In this document: in pieces, positions 22,111 to 34,563 of the stretch
Layout: each line of letters begins with the position of its first letter
Position numbering within the stretch: position 1 is the stretch's first letter
Origin: Chionoecetes opilio
Taxonomy: Eukaryota > Arthropoda > Malacostraca > Decapoda > Majidae
Length of the DNA: 64,000 nucleotides
Assembly (NCBI GenBank): GCA_016584305.1
Contig: JACEEZ010011640.1
Span: 22,595 to 86,594, forward strand
Direction: 5' to 3'
Notes under the pieces: generated by a model
Database searches by the model: none
Told to the model about the DNA's origin: nothing
The model's input: only the letters and a program-made list of their open reading frames with translations
Made by a program: the position numbers and the translations under genes

Positions 22111-23000
22111 GGGGGATTTGTGTTTTTAAGATGGCCCTTCTGGAAAATTTTTTTCCTACACTCCTGGCACTCAAAGTTTTCTCTCACCAGTGTGGGTGAG
22201 GATGTGGGGGGTTTTTAAGAGGGGCTTTTGGGGGGGTAAATTTTTTCCCTACACCCCCTGGCCTCAAGTTTCTCTCCCTTTGTGGGTGAGCCTGGGGTGT
22301 TTTTAAGGGACTGTTTCTTGTGGGAAAATTTTTTTCCCCCACCCTGACACTCAAAGTTTCTCTCCCATTGGGTGAGCATGTTTGTTTTTAAAAGACTCCC
22401 TCTTTTTGGGAAAATTTTTTTCCTACACTCCTAAACACTAAAATTTTTCTTTTCCAAGGGGGGGTGAGCATTTTGTGTTTTAAAGAGGGTTTTGTGGGTA
22501 AATGTTTTCAAAACACCCCTGACACTCAAAGTTTCTTCCTAAACCCAATTTGGGGGGGGAAGCATGTGTGGTTAAAATGCTCTTGGGGGGCAAATGTTTT
22601 CCTAACTCCCAAACACTCAAGTTTTTTTTCCCCAGTGGGGGTGAGCCTGGGGCCCCTTTTAAAGAGGGGTTTTTTCTGGGGTAAATGTTTTCCAAACACT
22701 CCTGACCCCCAAATTTTCTCTCCCCATTTGGGGGTTTTGAGCATGTGTCTGTTAAGATTGCCCTTCCGGGTAAATTTTTTCCTGCACTCCGGGGAAACTC
22801 AAAGTTTCTCTCACCATTTGTGGGTGAGCATGTCCCTCCTAAAAACACCTTTACCAGTAAAACATTTTCCACAGGGGTCAAAACCTCAGCCCTGTCTTGC
22901 GTGTAGGGGTGAGGACGTTTTAAGTAATGCCATTTTTGCTGGAGCACCTTTCCCAAACAGGGGTCACAAGTATAGGTCCTCACGCCCTCCATTGCAGCAC
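22110..23000 (-). pseudogene. Degraded C2H2 zinc-finger array, about ten fingers
   Basis: About ten tandem units of about 84-92 bp are read on the minus strand, beginning near 23000 and running down to 22120. Finger pieces visible in various frames are YTCDPCLGKV (22990-22960), QECLENIYP, ENVLLVKVF and VGKKFSRRAILKTQ. Between them recur linker traces such as NGERKFG and TGERNFE, the TGE(R/K)-x-F/Y linker of Kruppel-type fingers. Such proteins normally bind DNA as transcription regulators. Frameshifts occur in nearly every unit, so I call it a pseudogene or unpolished gene. Sequence upstream (23000-23150, minus) could encode an N-terminal linker but has no KRAB, BTB or ZAD domain that I can see. 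Confidence 0.7.
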
Positions 23001-24999
23001 TACTTCTGCCAGCCCCCCCTGTGCTGGGAGGGGCGTCAGCTTTTCCTTTCAGGGAAACCCCGGTGGAGGCCCCGGGGATGAAAACCAAACGTTCCCTAAT
23101 AAAAGGGAAGCCCCCAGGGGGTCCCCGGCGTTGGGGGGCCAACCTTTGGGCCCCTTCACCTCACAAACCCGAAAAATTGGTGGCCCGGCAGCACACAAGC
23201 CGGCAATTTCTTCATTGAAGGGTGTTCCGCTTCACCCTTTTAGCTAAAACCCACCAGTGTGTTTTTCAGCCCAAGGGGTAAAGGGCCCGCACAAAGGGGC
23301 CTTTACGCCACCACTCTACAGGGGGAGGAGTGGGGTGGTGATTTGGGTTTGTGACCCTTTAATGCAGGCAAGTGTAACTAAGCCTTGCTACAGGGGCCGG
23401 GCCCAATTTAAAGGGTAATGGGGGCAGATAAAGGGGGGTGAGGAGTGGGACCGGCTCTCGCTCTCTCTCTCTCTCTCTCTCTCTTCTCCTCCTCTCTTTT
23501 AAAACAGGAAAGGGCAGGAAAAAAGAAACAGAATTTCTTTTTTCAATTGAAATTTGCCCCAGGGAAAGTGTACATCGTGCATAGTAAAAACAAAAATATA
23601 CAGGGAAAAACTTTTCCCTTAAATTAAAACAATACATACACATAAAAAAAGAGGGGGGAGGGGGGGGGGGGCAGAGGTCAAACCCGCCATGGGATACAGG
23701 GCAAGTGACCGCTTCCCCCCCACCCACCTGTCCATAAGGGGTTTATTTTCCACGGGGCATCCCCATTTTTACTTAAAAAAAAAACTAATATAATTAATAG
23801 AAAAAATTTTTTCCTGAAACAATTTCCATTGAAAAATGAAAAACCTCCCAAATGCAAAAATGTCTGTTTAGTTTTTTTTTTAGATCAGGGGGGGTTTTTT
23901 TTTAAAGAATCTTTTTCTACTCTTAGCCACCCCTGAGCACTTTTTATTTTCTCCCGGTGGCAAAGAATTTTTTTTTAGATACCTCAAGTTGGGGAAAATG
24001 CTAAAAATGGCGGGAAAAGGGCCCCCGCTAACTCAGATACGCTTCTGATTGCCATGATAAGAAAATAAGAAAAATTTAAAAAAAATAAGGAAGCTTTCAA
24101 AAGGCCCTGAGCCCACACGTCAAGAAAAAAATTTCTTTTTCTCAAAATTTGCTTGCTGTTCATCTCCTGAGAAGATGCTTGCCCCCAGCAAGATATTTTT
24201 TCTGGAGCAAAAAAATTAGAAAAATAGAAGGAAGGAAGGAAAGGAAAAGAATAAAAGGAAGAACCAAAAACGAAAGAAAAAAAAGGAAAAAATCAAGAAA
24301 GAAAAAAAATATTTAAACAATGTAAAAAAAAAAAGACTAATAAACAAATAATTGGGCATCAATTTTCTCTCTCTCTCTCTCTCCACTTTCTGTTACTTAT
24401 GGGGAAATTTTCTCTCTCTCCCCTCTCTCTCCCTCCTCTCTCTCTCTCCCTCTCCTCTCTCTCTCTCTCTCTCCTCATAAAACCATTCTATAAAAAACCC
24501 ACTATTACTACTACCGTACTACCCCCACACCAACAGTCATTTCCCTACACAAATTGTTTCGTACCCAGGGGATTTTGTACCCCAAAAAGTTGTTTTAGTC
24601 CTTTTAGGAAACCAAAAGGCGTTTTTGTACACTCCCAAATCAGAGTTGAACTTTTACTCTAGTTACGAAACCCACACCAAAGGGAAAGTACGAAAAAAAT
24701 CATAGCAGTGGGAAAAACAACTACAAAACCCGGGTACGAAACAATTTTTGTTAAAAAACTCCCTATAAAAACCCAGTTCCAAAACCCAAAATAACCATTT
24801 CGTAAAAAAGAAAAGGGACCAGTTCATCCAAACACTTTGCCCATGCTGGGGGATGTTTCAATAGGGCAAACTCCCCTTTTCGTGGGGGCAAAACTATAAA
24901 AGACCCAAAGTGTTTTGATGTTTTAACAGGAAAAAACCCCCATAAAAACTGGGGGAAATGCTTCTGTTTGCTTTTTTAACCCCCAAACCCCCCCCCCCC
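23001..24999. other. No recognisable gene; CT microsatellites
   Basis: (CT)n runs lie at 23455-23485 and 24366-24476. 24050-24130 holds a copy of the AAGAAAATAAGGAAGC...AGGCC tail motif also seen at 12255 and 34100, probably a LINE 3'-end fragment. The remainder is AT-rich with no family signature. Confidence 0.5.
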
Positions 25000-25350
25000 T
25001 ACGATCTTGGGGACCTGGCGGGAAAACGGGTTTTTTGGGGGGGGGAAACGAAATTTCCCCCGATTTACCCCTTTTTAAAGTCATAAAAGTTTTCGAAAAC
25101 AGCGAAAATCCCCAAAATTTTGAAATTTTAAAATGATTCTTTTCCCCTTAATTTTTTTCTTCAAAATTTTTTCTTTTTCGGTGAATTTTTTCCGTTTTTT
25201 AGAGAGGTTTTTTGGCCCATTTAAAAAAACTAACATAAATTTACCTAACGTAACCTAAAAATTTTTTAAACCCAACCTAAACCTAAAAACCCAACCTAAC
25301 CTAACCTAACCTAAACCCAAACTGAACCTTAAACCCAACCTAACCTTACC
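25000..25350. repeat. CTTGGGGACCTGG arm with CCTAACCTAA core
   Basis: 25010-25050 matches the arm motif at 2484 and 54610. 25230-25350 is a degenerate CCTAACCTAA array. It is a second, degraded copy of the inverted-repeat family at 2450-3050. Confidence 0.5.
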
Positions 25351-25738
25351 TAACCCCGTAAACCCCCTAACTTTGGGGCCCCCAAAAAAAAAAGTTTAAA
25401 AAAAATACCAAACCCCCAGATTAAACCCCCAGCCACGGTGGGGCCCCGGAAAAATTTTCTCCGAAAAAAAAACGATGCAGGTCCCCAAGAAAAAGGAAGA
25501 GGGAAACATTTTGTAAACAAGGACCCTATTCCCCTCCCACCTAAAAAAGGTTTTTAAAAATCTCCGAAACTATTGTTTGCGGCGGAAAAAAATCAAAGGG
25601 GAAAAAATTTTTTCTTAGAATACAATAGGGGAAACAAAAACCCTGGGTCCCTTTTTGTAGGGAAGTTTGGTGCCATCGTAAAATAATACCCAAAATGATT
25701 TTGGTGTTCATCTTGGGTATTTTAAACCCCATAAATTG

Positions 25739-26057
25739 GGAATAATGGACGAGAGTTTCACGGTCGTTTTCCCGAGACACCAACATTTTTTTCTTTGGGG
25801 CCCCCAATGGTGCTTTTCTAATGGAGAAAGTTTTTATTTGCACCCCCCCCCCCCCCCCCAAAAAAAAAAAAAAAAAATACTTTTTGGTTTAAAGGTTTTA
25901 AACCTTTTTAAAGGGTTAAAACCTTTTAAAGGGTTGGTTGGTTTTTATTATTTTTTTTTTCGAAAAAAAAATCCTTTGAACAAACACCTTTGCAGGCCAA
26001 GAAAAAATAGTGTATGTCCCCCTGAAAAAGACCGCGAAAATCTCGTCCTTTTTTACC
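25739..26057. mobile_element. Satellite-core inverted-repeat element, copy 2 (degraded)
   Basis: The left arm AATAATGGACGAGAGTTTC (25742) and the inverted right arm near 25995-26057 (CGCGAAAATCTCGTCC) match the arms at 12-125 and 2121-2240. The core is reduced to GGTTTTAAACC-type remnants (25885-25950). Base errors and homopolymer expansions are frequent. Confidence 0.65.
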
Positions 26058-26059
26058 AA

Positions 26060-26475
26060 AAAATTAACACAAAAAAACAAAATTTGCTCTTGAACGTGGA
26101 CAAAGCCAATTTCGGACAATTTCCCTTTCCCCCCCCGTCCCCAAATTTTCCCCATAACCCACCAAAATCCCAAAAAAAAAAACCCCCTTTTTTCCCACCG
26201 AAAACCCCGGGAAAACACCCTGAAAATTTGACTACAAAAGTCCTTTTCATAACCCTTAAAAAAAACCCCTTTAATTTAAAGGGGACACAAAAGGTTTTAA
26301 ATACGCCATAAAGGTGTGGGGGGTGTATGATAGCACTCACTTTGTTAGGTATTGTGGTGGGCCCCTTTTTTGATAAATACTCCTCATCGTTTCCCAATTT
26401 TAACCCATTGTCCACGTCCCCTTTGGGTTTTGGGTCGGCCCCTCTTTGGGGGCTGTGGGAAGGCGCGAAAAACGA
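26060..26475 (-). repeat. Exon-carrying interspersed repeat, copy 2
   Basis: Collinear with 3060-3400 and directly adjacent to the satellite-core element. The minus-strand splice donor GTGAGT is retained (CCTAACAAA then GTGAGT, near 26340), but the short exon is corrupted and the VVIIED motif is lost. The copy ends where the CTGTCTGT microsatellite begins. Confidence 0.5.
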
Positions 26476-27950
26476 CCGATTTTCGACTTTCTCTCCCGTC
26501 TGTCCCGTCTGTCTCTCCTCTCTCTCTCTGTCTGTCTGTCTCTGTCTCTCTGTCTGTCTGTCTGTCCCATTTCTCCTCTTTTTTTTCTCTTCCCGTCCCG
26601 TCTATTTCCTCCTTTTTTTTTTGTCTGTGTCTGTCTGTCTGTCTGTCCCCGTCTGTGGGCTGTCTGTCTGTGTCCCGTTCCCGTCCCTTTTTGTTGTCTG
26701 TCTGTCTCTGTCTGTCTGTCTGGTTGTCTTTTTCCCTGTCTGTGTCCTTTCCCGTCCCGTGTCTGTCTGTGGGGTTTTTCTGTCTGTCTTGGGCCCGTTC
26801 TGTCTTTTGTCTGTCTGTCCTTTGTCTGTCTGTCTGTCTGTCCTGTCTTTCTGTCGGTTTCTGTCTGTCCCTGTCTTTTCTTTTCTTTTTCCTTTCCCCT
26901 TTTCCTTTTCTCCTTCCTTCCGTCTTTCTTCTTCCCTTTTTCTTCCTTTTTCTTTTTCTTCCTCTTTTTCTTCTTCCTCTTCTTCTTTTCTTCCTTTTTT
27001 CTTCTTCTTCTTCTTCTTCCCCTTTTTCTTCTGGGCTTCTTTTTCTTCCCCTTTTTCGTCCCTTTTTCCCCTTTTTCTTCCTTTCTTCTTCTTCCTTCTT
27101 CTTTCTTTCCTGTTTCCCCGTCCCTTCCCTTTTCTTTTTTTGTCGCCCCTGGTTTTTGCTTTTTCCCTCCTGGTTTATTTTTCCGCTGCCCCCCCCCTTT
27201 TGTTGGGTTTTTTGTTGTCTGGGTTGGTCTTTTCTGTTTTTCTTTTTTTGTCCGTTTCTGTTCCCTTTTGTTTCCTTTTCCCCTTCCCTTTTTCTTCCTT
27301 TTTCTTTGGGGGCTTCCCGGGGGCCGTCGCCTTTTGCCCCGCCCACGGGCCCTTCCCGGGGGTCCCCGCGCGTCTTTTTCCCTGCGGCTTTTTCCCTTTT
27401 CCTTCCGCCTTTCCGCCGCTTTCCTTTGCCCTTCGCCCGGCCTTTGTTTTTGGGCGCCCCCTTTCCCCTTTCCTCCCGCCTTTTCCCCTTCTCCCGTTCT
27501 TTCATTAAAATTCCCTCCCTTCCTTCCTCACTTCTTTCCTCTCTCCCCCACTCAAACCCCATTTCTTCTCCGCCTCCCCTTTCCCCCCTTTTCCCGGCCC
27601 TTTTCTCCTCCCCTTTTTCCTTTGATTCCCTTGCTCCCCCTTCTCCTCCTTTTTCCTCTTTTCCCTTTTCCGGTTTCCCCCCGCCCCCTTTCCCCCCCTG
27701 GCCCTCCTCCCTCTTCCTCCCCGTTCCCCTTTTTCTCCCCCTCTTCTCCTTCCGTAAATTTCCCCCTTCCCAAAACTCATTCCTCGCCACCCCCCCCATA
27801 ACCTTCCTTCTCTGTTCTCCCCCTTCCCGTTCCCTTCCGGGGCCCCTCCCCTTTTCCTCCTTCTCAGCCCCCCCCCCCTCCCTCCCTTACTCTCTCCCCC
27901 CCCGTCATTTTTTTTTTGCCGAAAGGGTTTCTCCACAATCCCTTTATCAA
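26476..27950. repeat. Pyrimidine-rich low-complexity tract
   Basis: (CTGT)n dominates 26500-26880, (TTC)n and CTTTTT steps 26880-27300, and irregular C/T to 27950. Frames up to 636 codons are open only because stop codons are rare in C/T strings. They are not genes. Confidence 0.85.
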
Positions 27951-30900
27951 CCTTTTCCCCCCCCCCAAATAAAAAAAAAAACTTTAAAAAAAAGGGTGGG
28001 GAAAAGGGCAACCCCCCTTAAAATCCTTATTAAGGAAAAATTTTTTACAACCCGGCCCCCACTTCACCACTTTTCCCCCTCCCCCAAAATAAAACAATCA
28101 AACCCCAAAAGCCTTGGGGCCGGTTTCCCCCGAATCGCGAAATCCCGGGTCACCAAGCCGGTCCCCCAAAACCTTCCTTTAATAACCCAAACAATTGCAA
28201 GCCCCCTTCCCCCGTCCAAAAAGGCCGTGGGGGCCCCCGGCCCCAAGCCTTTCCTTACCTAACAACCCTTAAAAATTTTATAAACATTCCCTAAGGGTTT
28301 CCTTAACCTTAATGGAAGGTGTTCATTCACCCAAAAACCGGGCCCCCCCCCCCTTTAAATTTTAAATTTAAACATTATTCCTCTTAGCACACTTTTAACC
28401 TAAACCATTTAATAAACAAAAAACCCTTAAATCCATTCCCTTTGGTTTTTTCCCCATCCACAAACCCAATCTCCCCCCACCTTCCCAAAAATTTAAACCC
28501 CAACTTCTTGGCGTGGAAAACCCCCCGGCTTATGGGGTTTGGGGGGTTTAAGTTGGGGAAACCTTTTCCGTCTCCCAATTTCCCCCGCCACAAGGGAGGC
28601 AGCGACCCCTTTTTTCTAATTCCCCCCTGGACCCCTTGGTTTTACCAAAACCCCCAACCCGGGCTTTCCCCTCCACCCTCCCCTTCCCGGCCCCCCGGGA
28701 CCCCCAACACCCAAATCCTTATGTAAAAAAAAACCCAATGAAACCCCCACATTCCCCCAAAAAATATTTTACAAAAACCTTTGGGGGCCAAAAAACCCCC
28801 CGTCCCTTTCAACCTTTGGGGGTCGGTCCCTTCCCCCGTCCTGTACACCGAAAACGGCACCTCCCCCACCCCTTTTTAGACCCCGGCCCCGTTTCACCAG
28901 CAAAAAAATTTAACCCTCAATTAAAAAACCCCCGTGATTCCAAGGACTTTTAGGAAAATTTTTGGGAAAAAAAATTTCTCGATTTGTTTTGAAATTAAAA
29001 AACCTTTTCCCAAAACCCCTTTTCCTGTTTTAAAAACAATTTTTTCGTTTTTAACTTAAAAGTTTTTAACCCCTTTTCCCGCTTAAATTCTTTTTCTTTC
29101 CCCGTGGCCCCTTTTTCCTAACTTTTTCTTTCCCCCCTTTAAAATTTTTTTTCGTTTTGTTTTCCCCTTTTTGAAAAAAAAATCCCCCAATTTGGGCGGA
29201 TAAAAGGAAAACCCCAAAAGCAAGGGCTGGGGGGTTAAAGTTGGGGAGGCCGGGGGGTGGGCTAAAATCCCTCTGCAACCCCTTCAAATTTTACCTATTA
29301 AAGAAATTTTTTTCCCCCCAAAATTTTTTAATTTTCCAAGGGCCCCGTTTTGGACCCTGGGTAAAAATTTATTAGTTTAGTCCCAAAAACCTGTTTCCCC
29401 CTCTTTGGGCCTCCAAAAAAAATACACCGGGGCAGAAAGGGGCCCCCCCGAAGGGGGTCCGGGGGCCCCTTTTTCTAATTAATTTCCCCCCAAAACCCTC
29501 TTTAAGGTGTTTGTAAAAATTAACCCCAAAAAATAGGTTATTGGAAAATTTGGGGGAAAATTTTATGTTTTTAACAAAAATTAATTCTTTCCCCCCTTAA
29601 AGAAGGAATTTTTTTTCAAAATTAAACATTTTTTTCCCAATTTCCCCTTCAAATTCTTTTTTTTTCTGTGGTTTTCCTTCAACGGGGCCTGGGTTAAAAT
29701 TTTCCTTTTTTTCCTGTATCAAAAAGAAGGGTTAAGATTTAACCCCCCAACCCCCCAGAAGGCTTTTAATTTTATGGGTTTTAGGACCCGGGACGAAGCT
29801 TCTATTTTCAACAACCTTTATTTTAACCCCAAAAAATTAAAAATTTTTTCCCCTTTTTCTAATTTTTCAAAGCCCCTTTTTGAAACCAAAAGACCAAATT
29901 TGTAGCTGGGTTTTTAAAAAATTGTGGGGGGCCCCCACCCCGAGCCCCGACATTCTACTCCGCGTGTAGTTCCAGCGGCCCCCGATGAAGATCGAGCCAC
30001 TAAGGGTAGTCTATTCCAAAAGACAACATGCTTCTGTTTTTTTTTTTATGTTGCCCCAAACAAAGATGAGTTGGTAAAAATGGTTTTTTTAATACACCCT
30101 TTAAAAAAGCTTCTTCTTTTACCTATGTTTACTTTTAAAATGTCTACTATTATTTGGCGATATGTATACGTGGCAATTAATTATTATTTATTCCCCCAGT
30201 TCTTCCATTCACAAAATCACAACTGAAGTGGTTATTCCCCCTGTTGCGCAACAAATATTTTGTTTGGTATGTTTTCGAAAAAGGGGAAATGTAAAATGGT
30301 TGTGATGTCGCGGGAGGAAATGTGTGTGTGACTTGATTTATTAGTATATATATGTAACCCACCTGACTTTCCTTGAGGGAAGGAAAAAAAATTTGGGCTC
30401 GTGACCCGAGAGGGGCGGGGTGGGTCTGACCCCCCTTTTTTGAGTATGATAAGGCAGGCCTTATCGGCGTCGTTGTAAACCACGGTGGGGGTTTGTGGGG
30501 CCATCTCGGTGAAACGCTTTGCTGCGGGGGTGATAAAAATTTAAGACCCTGAACGGGGGGCTAGCTGGGCTTTTGGGAAAAGGGGGGTTTGCCCACCCCA
30601 CAAAGGTTTAGATTTTCACTGGATAATTTTCAAGTTTTTTTATAGTAAAATGAAAGTAATGGAAACCCCTGTGCTCTACCAAAATGTTCCAGTTAGGGTT
30701 AGGCAAATTTCGCAACATGAAAAAAAATTAATCTGAGTTGTGAAATTGTGACAAAAAAATGTGTTAACTCTGTATCTGTGCCCCATTCATCGATACTCTT
30801 CTTCACCTCTCCAGAAATTTTTTTGGGTCCATCTATCTGTCACAATCCTCATCTCTCTTCTCCCCTTTGCTCATAAAAAGGATGCAAAAAAACACTGTTA

Positions 30901-31240
30901 AGCAATATTAAAAATCTCTCATTTTTTTATATATGATTGACATAAACACGTGTTATTTATCAATACTTTTATGCAAAGGACAGACGCAGATTGTCGACAC
31001 TATAATTGTCACACTTAATTAAGCACTGACAGTTGAAGGGGCGGTAAAGCAAACCCCTCTATGGGTGAATTGCCACATATGAAAAAAAAAATAAATAAAT
31101 TACTTTAACGGTTGAGGAGAATATTTATGAGGGGAAAAAAAAAGGCGTGCAGCGCATTGCTACGCCAATTACTTGACTTCCACACGTAGTCATTCTCAGT
31201 CACTTTCAAGTGTGCCTTAATTACTTGGGTGCCTTTGTGG
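27951..31240. other. No recognisable gene
   Basis: To about 29900 the sequence is a C- and A/T-homopolymer-rich blur with no stable frame. From about 30000 quality improves, but no protein family, RNA gene or repeat already met in this window could be recognised. Confidence 0.5.
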
Positions 31241-31244
31241 GTAA

Positions 31245-31570
31245 ATATCCAGTGAAACACCGAACTCACTTTGGTGGACGAAACTATTTTTTTCTCCTGT
31301 GTCTTTATGTGTTTTGAATAAATTTAGCTAACCGTTTATGTCGCTTTTTTTTTTTTTTTTTTTGGCAAAAATGACAAAAAAGAAAGAACCTAAACCTAAC
31401 CAAAACCTTTACCTAACTAAAAAACAAAAAAAAACAGTAACTAACTTTAAATTACCAAAAAAAAAAAAAAAAAATGCGACAGAATGGCTAGCAGATTCAT
31501 TCAAAAACACAAGAATACCCCAGAAAAAAATTGTTTCGTCCACCAAAGGAATCGGTGTTCATCTGGATAA
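31245..31570. mobile_element. Small inverted-repeat element with CCTAA-type core
   Basis: CACTTTGGTGGACGAAACTA (31268) recurs inverted as GTTTCGTCCACCAAAG (31533). The match extends outward to about 31250 and 31570 with mismatches. The interior has a long T run (31344) and AACCTAAACCTAACC. It follows the same arm-plus-core plan as the other elements but with unrelated arms. Confidence 0.4.
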
Positions 31571-33830
31571 TCCCGCCTTGTGCAACAAAATAGTTTGAGA
31601 ACACTTCGCTAGACTGTCACCAACCTGCTGAGCTTGTAGTTGTAGACAATGTACAGGCAGCGGCAATCTCCCGTCCAGCTGAAATCATCTGCTGCTACAG
31701 CTACAGAAGGATGTATCTCTTCCTCCACCTCCTCTAGCCTACTAGGCTGCACACATTGCCTTGGCCACCTTTCTTTTTGAAAAAAGATTCTTATATCCAT
31801 ACTGCTATCTACCACCCGATGTCAAAAAAGGTCAGTAACCTGTGCGCTCTGCTCTCTTTCTCTCTCGCTCACACACGCGGGAGTGCGTGATGCATGTGTG
31901 GGCCCTGCGCATTTTTCCCAAACTCAGCGGGGTTTTGGTGCCCCAAAAGGATTTCAGGTAGTAAAAATGGCCCACACTGCGGACTGGTGGCCGATTGGCG
32001 AGGGCCTTAAATACGGATAGGAAAAGGGGCGGGGATAAACCCGAATGCTTCCGTACGAGACTATAAAATTCTTGTATTAACAAGAATAAAAAAAAATTTG
32101 TTTTGGGGCCCCGCCGGGGTATTTTTAAATTTTTGAAAAAAAAAACTTTTTGAGATGGGGGCTTTTTCAAAAAACACCCGGGGCTATAGCCCCCAAAGCC
32201 CAGGCCTATACGCCCCTGCTCCTAAAGAAGATTCGCAGGACAGGATCTCGAGCTGTAGCCCTCGAGATAGCCTATTTGCGCAGATAGACGCAGGTTTTTT
32301 TTTTTTAAAATGCATTTTTTTTCGGAAATTCTAGGAAAATCATATAGTACCCCCAGAGCACGGACAAAAGAGACCTGGGAAAAAGCAGTCAAGTCATTCA
32401 TCACTCAGCGAAGATCTAGCTGTGGGCCCAAAACCAACTTGATCGAGCAGTAGTCATTTGAAAAGGGTTTTAACTGAACTCTAAGGAATGCTGCATTTCA
32501 CCATTAATGAATAGAAGTCGGAGAAGTAAATCCGACAACTGATGAATTCATCTGCTGGAAACCAACCGGTCAAAGATATGACTCAAGTCACGTCCCGCCA
32601 GCAGCTCTTGTAGAAGTATAGACTGTTTGATTAGCGAGTTAGCCGCGTTTTACCAAAGACTAAATCTGCGATTTCTGGGGAATTCAGCTCTGTGCCTGGG
32701 GGACAGACTTTCTGTCTGAACAAAATTTAAAGGGCCCTGGGGCCAGATGCTGAGAGTGAGTGGCGCCTTTTCCATAGGGCCCCTTTGGGTAAGGCGAAAC
32801 CCCTTCCCACGCACTCAGTCGAGATTGCTGCCTAGTGGCACCGCAAAAGGGCGCTGAAAACTAAGGCATGGTCAGACCTGACTTAGGAGCTGCTGTGGGC
32901 CTTTGACAGACTTTCATCTTCTGTTTATAAAGCAAATACAGCCTTGTTCATTTCCACAACGAACAAGGTGTTACGATTATGTGTTGCAAGGTGTGTATGA
33001 ATTGATCGTGCAGGACTAATGCGGCATTATAGGGTGTTATATGCTGGTGATAAGAAATGTTGTGTTGTGTGTGGTTTTAGGGGCGGGCGGCGGCGGCGGG
33101 GGCGGTGCTCCGCCCGCAAAAAATGTTGTATATATACGAATTATATACAACCAGATGATATTAGGACAGTGACATACATCATCTTCACGAGACATTAGTG
33201 CATACTGAATGTATAAAAATTGCAGTAAACTATCCCTATAATGAGATAATGAGAGCAAAATGAAAATCGTGTAATAAACTTTTGTCACCTTTTTTATTCA
33301 TCTTCCTTATTCCGGAATGTTGCTTGCATAAAATTTTCACTCACTGTCGGAATCGGCACACCTTAACGATTACCATGGTGTATGCACGCCCCAATGCAAA
33401 AAATATAAGTGGTCAAACCTGCGTTGAACGTCAAATTGTGATGGAAAACAGCTTTGGCGGGGAGAGCGGGTATCCTTGCCATAAGTGCTTGGTTAGGGGG
33501 GGAGGGACAACATTCCTTGCTCAGCAGAGACGTGTTCAAGCCTTGTGATTGGTCGAAGCTGCCTAAGCAGCGCTCAGATAGCAACGTGTTTGGGTAGTAG
33601 GTTTCAGCCCACGCCCAGCATAGGCTTGGGGGTTTAAGGCAGTGCAAAAGCGCCTGAATTTTCGACTGTACATGGGTTTAGTCGGTGCCTTAGCGGGCCG
33701 TTACAAAAGCGCCTGAAGACGGTAAGGCGCTCTTTTGGCCTTACCTCTATGGCCTTTCAGCATCTCCCCCGGCTGTGAAACCTACCCCCTGACCCAGCTG
33801 TACCCACTGCTTAGACGGCTACAAGAAAAC
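31571..33830. other. No recognisable gene
   Basis: Contains ordinary AT/GC mixed sequence and a GGCGGGCGG-rich patch at 33080-33115. A plus-strand frame at 33282-33548 contains SGYPCHK but has no other domain support. The region upstream of gag (33640-33830) should hold the 5' LTR end and leader of the gypsy element, but I could not find the LTR. Confidence 0.4.
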
Positions 33831-34085
33831 CATGCTTGCCGTCAGTTGCCCTGTTACTGGATGCGAGTTTACCACGGAAGACCTGGATGCAGCAATCGTG
33901 GTACAACTCCTACAGATGCACTCCACAGCAGAACACAGCACCCCACAAACGGTCAAGGTAGAGAAAGTCAAGAGGCCCACAATATCATCTGGCGGATCAG
34001 GTGAGGAATGGTCTTACTTTTTGACTCGATGGAAGGAGTATGTCTCGGCTACAAAGGTCACAGGACAGGAAAAGATCGTACAGCT
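33831..34085 (+). pseudogene. gypsy gag, 5' part
   Basis: Opens MLAVSCPVTGCEF, with a Cys pair near the start, then an Ala/Leu helix and KVEKVKRPTIS, and GEEWSYFLTRWKEY, the aromatic-rich start of the capsid-like region. The frame runs into an inserted repeat at 34086. The gag sequence resumes at 34564 with the next expected residues, so this is one gene split by insertion. Confidence 0.65.
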
Positions 34086-34563
34086 AAGAAGAAGAACATA
34101 AGAAAATAAGGAAGCTACAAGAGGCCGTGAGACCTACACGTGGTAGTTCCTGTAAAGGGAAGGAAGGATAGGAGAGATTCAAGGGGATTTAAATGTGATT
34201 ATGAAGTTTTGGTGTAGTTTTTTTTTAAGCGATGGTCGTGCAACTTATCCAAAAGCTCATCGAACAAATCCTTCAGAAAACTAACTACTACTACTATCAC
34301 CATTACTACTACTACTAGTCTACTACTACCATTACTAACCATTACTAAAGAGCGAAGGAAGGATAGGAGGAGGGATTTAAAGGTGATTATGATGCTGTTG
34401 TTCCTTGAGGCGATGGTCGTGCAACTTATCCAAAAGATCATCGAACAAATCCTCCAAAAACTCTTCGTCCTCATCCTCGTTTATCAAAAATTCCTCGTCG
34501 CCCAAATCATCGTCGTAATCAATCTCGTTCAGAGCCAGTTATATATCAGAATCTCGTTATGAT
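34086..34563 (-). mobile_element. Repeat inserted in gag, with a duplicated acidic coding segment
   Basis: Flanked by AGCT on both sides (34082-34085 and 34564-34567), a possible short target duplication. The left end has the ACATAAGAAAATAAGGAAGC tail motif of the LINE 3' ends. Inside, two imperfect copies of about 110 bp (34155-34290 and 34345-34470) are separated by an (ACT)n microsatellite. On the minus strand the right copy reads EFLEDLFDDLLDKLHDHRLK after a run of Asp/Glu codons. The left copy reads FLKDLFDELLDKLHDHRLK. No family is recognised. Confidence 0.5.

Noticed and set aside
26352..28262. 636-codon plus-strand open frame
   Set aside because: Pure C/T low complexity. All frames are open because stops are rare in pyrimidine strings, and there is no domain.
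33282..33548. Harbinger nuclease fragment (SGYPCHK)
   Set aside because: One short motif with the catalytic position altered and no other Harbinger landmarks. The minus-strand frame there is equally long.
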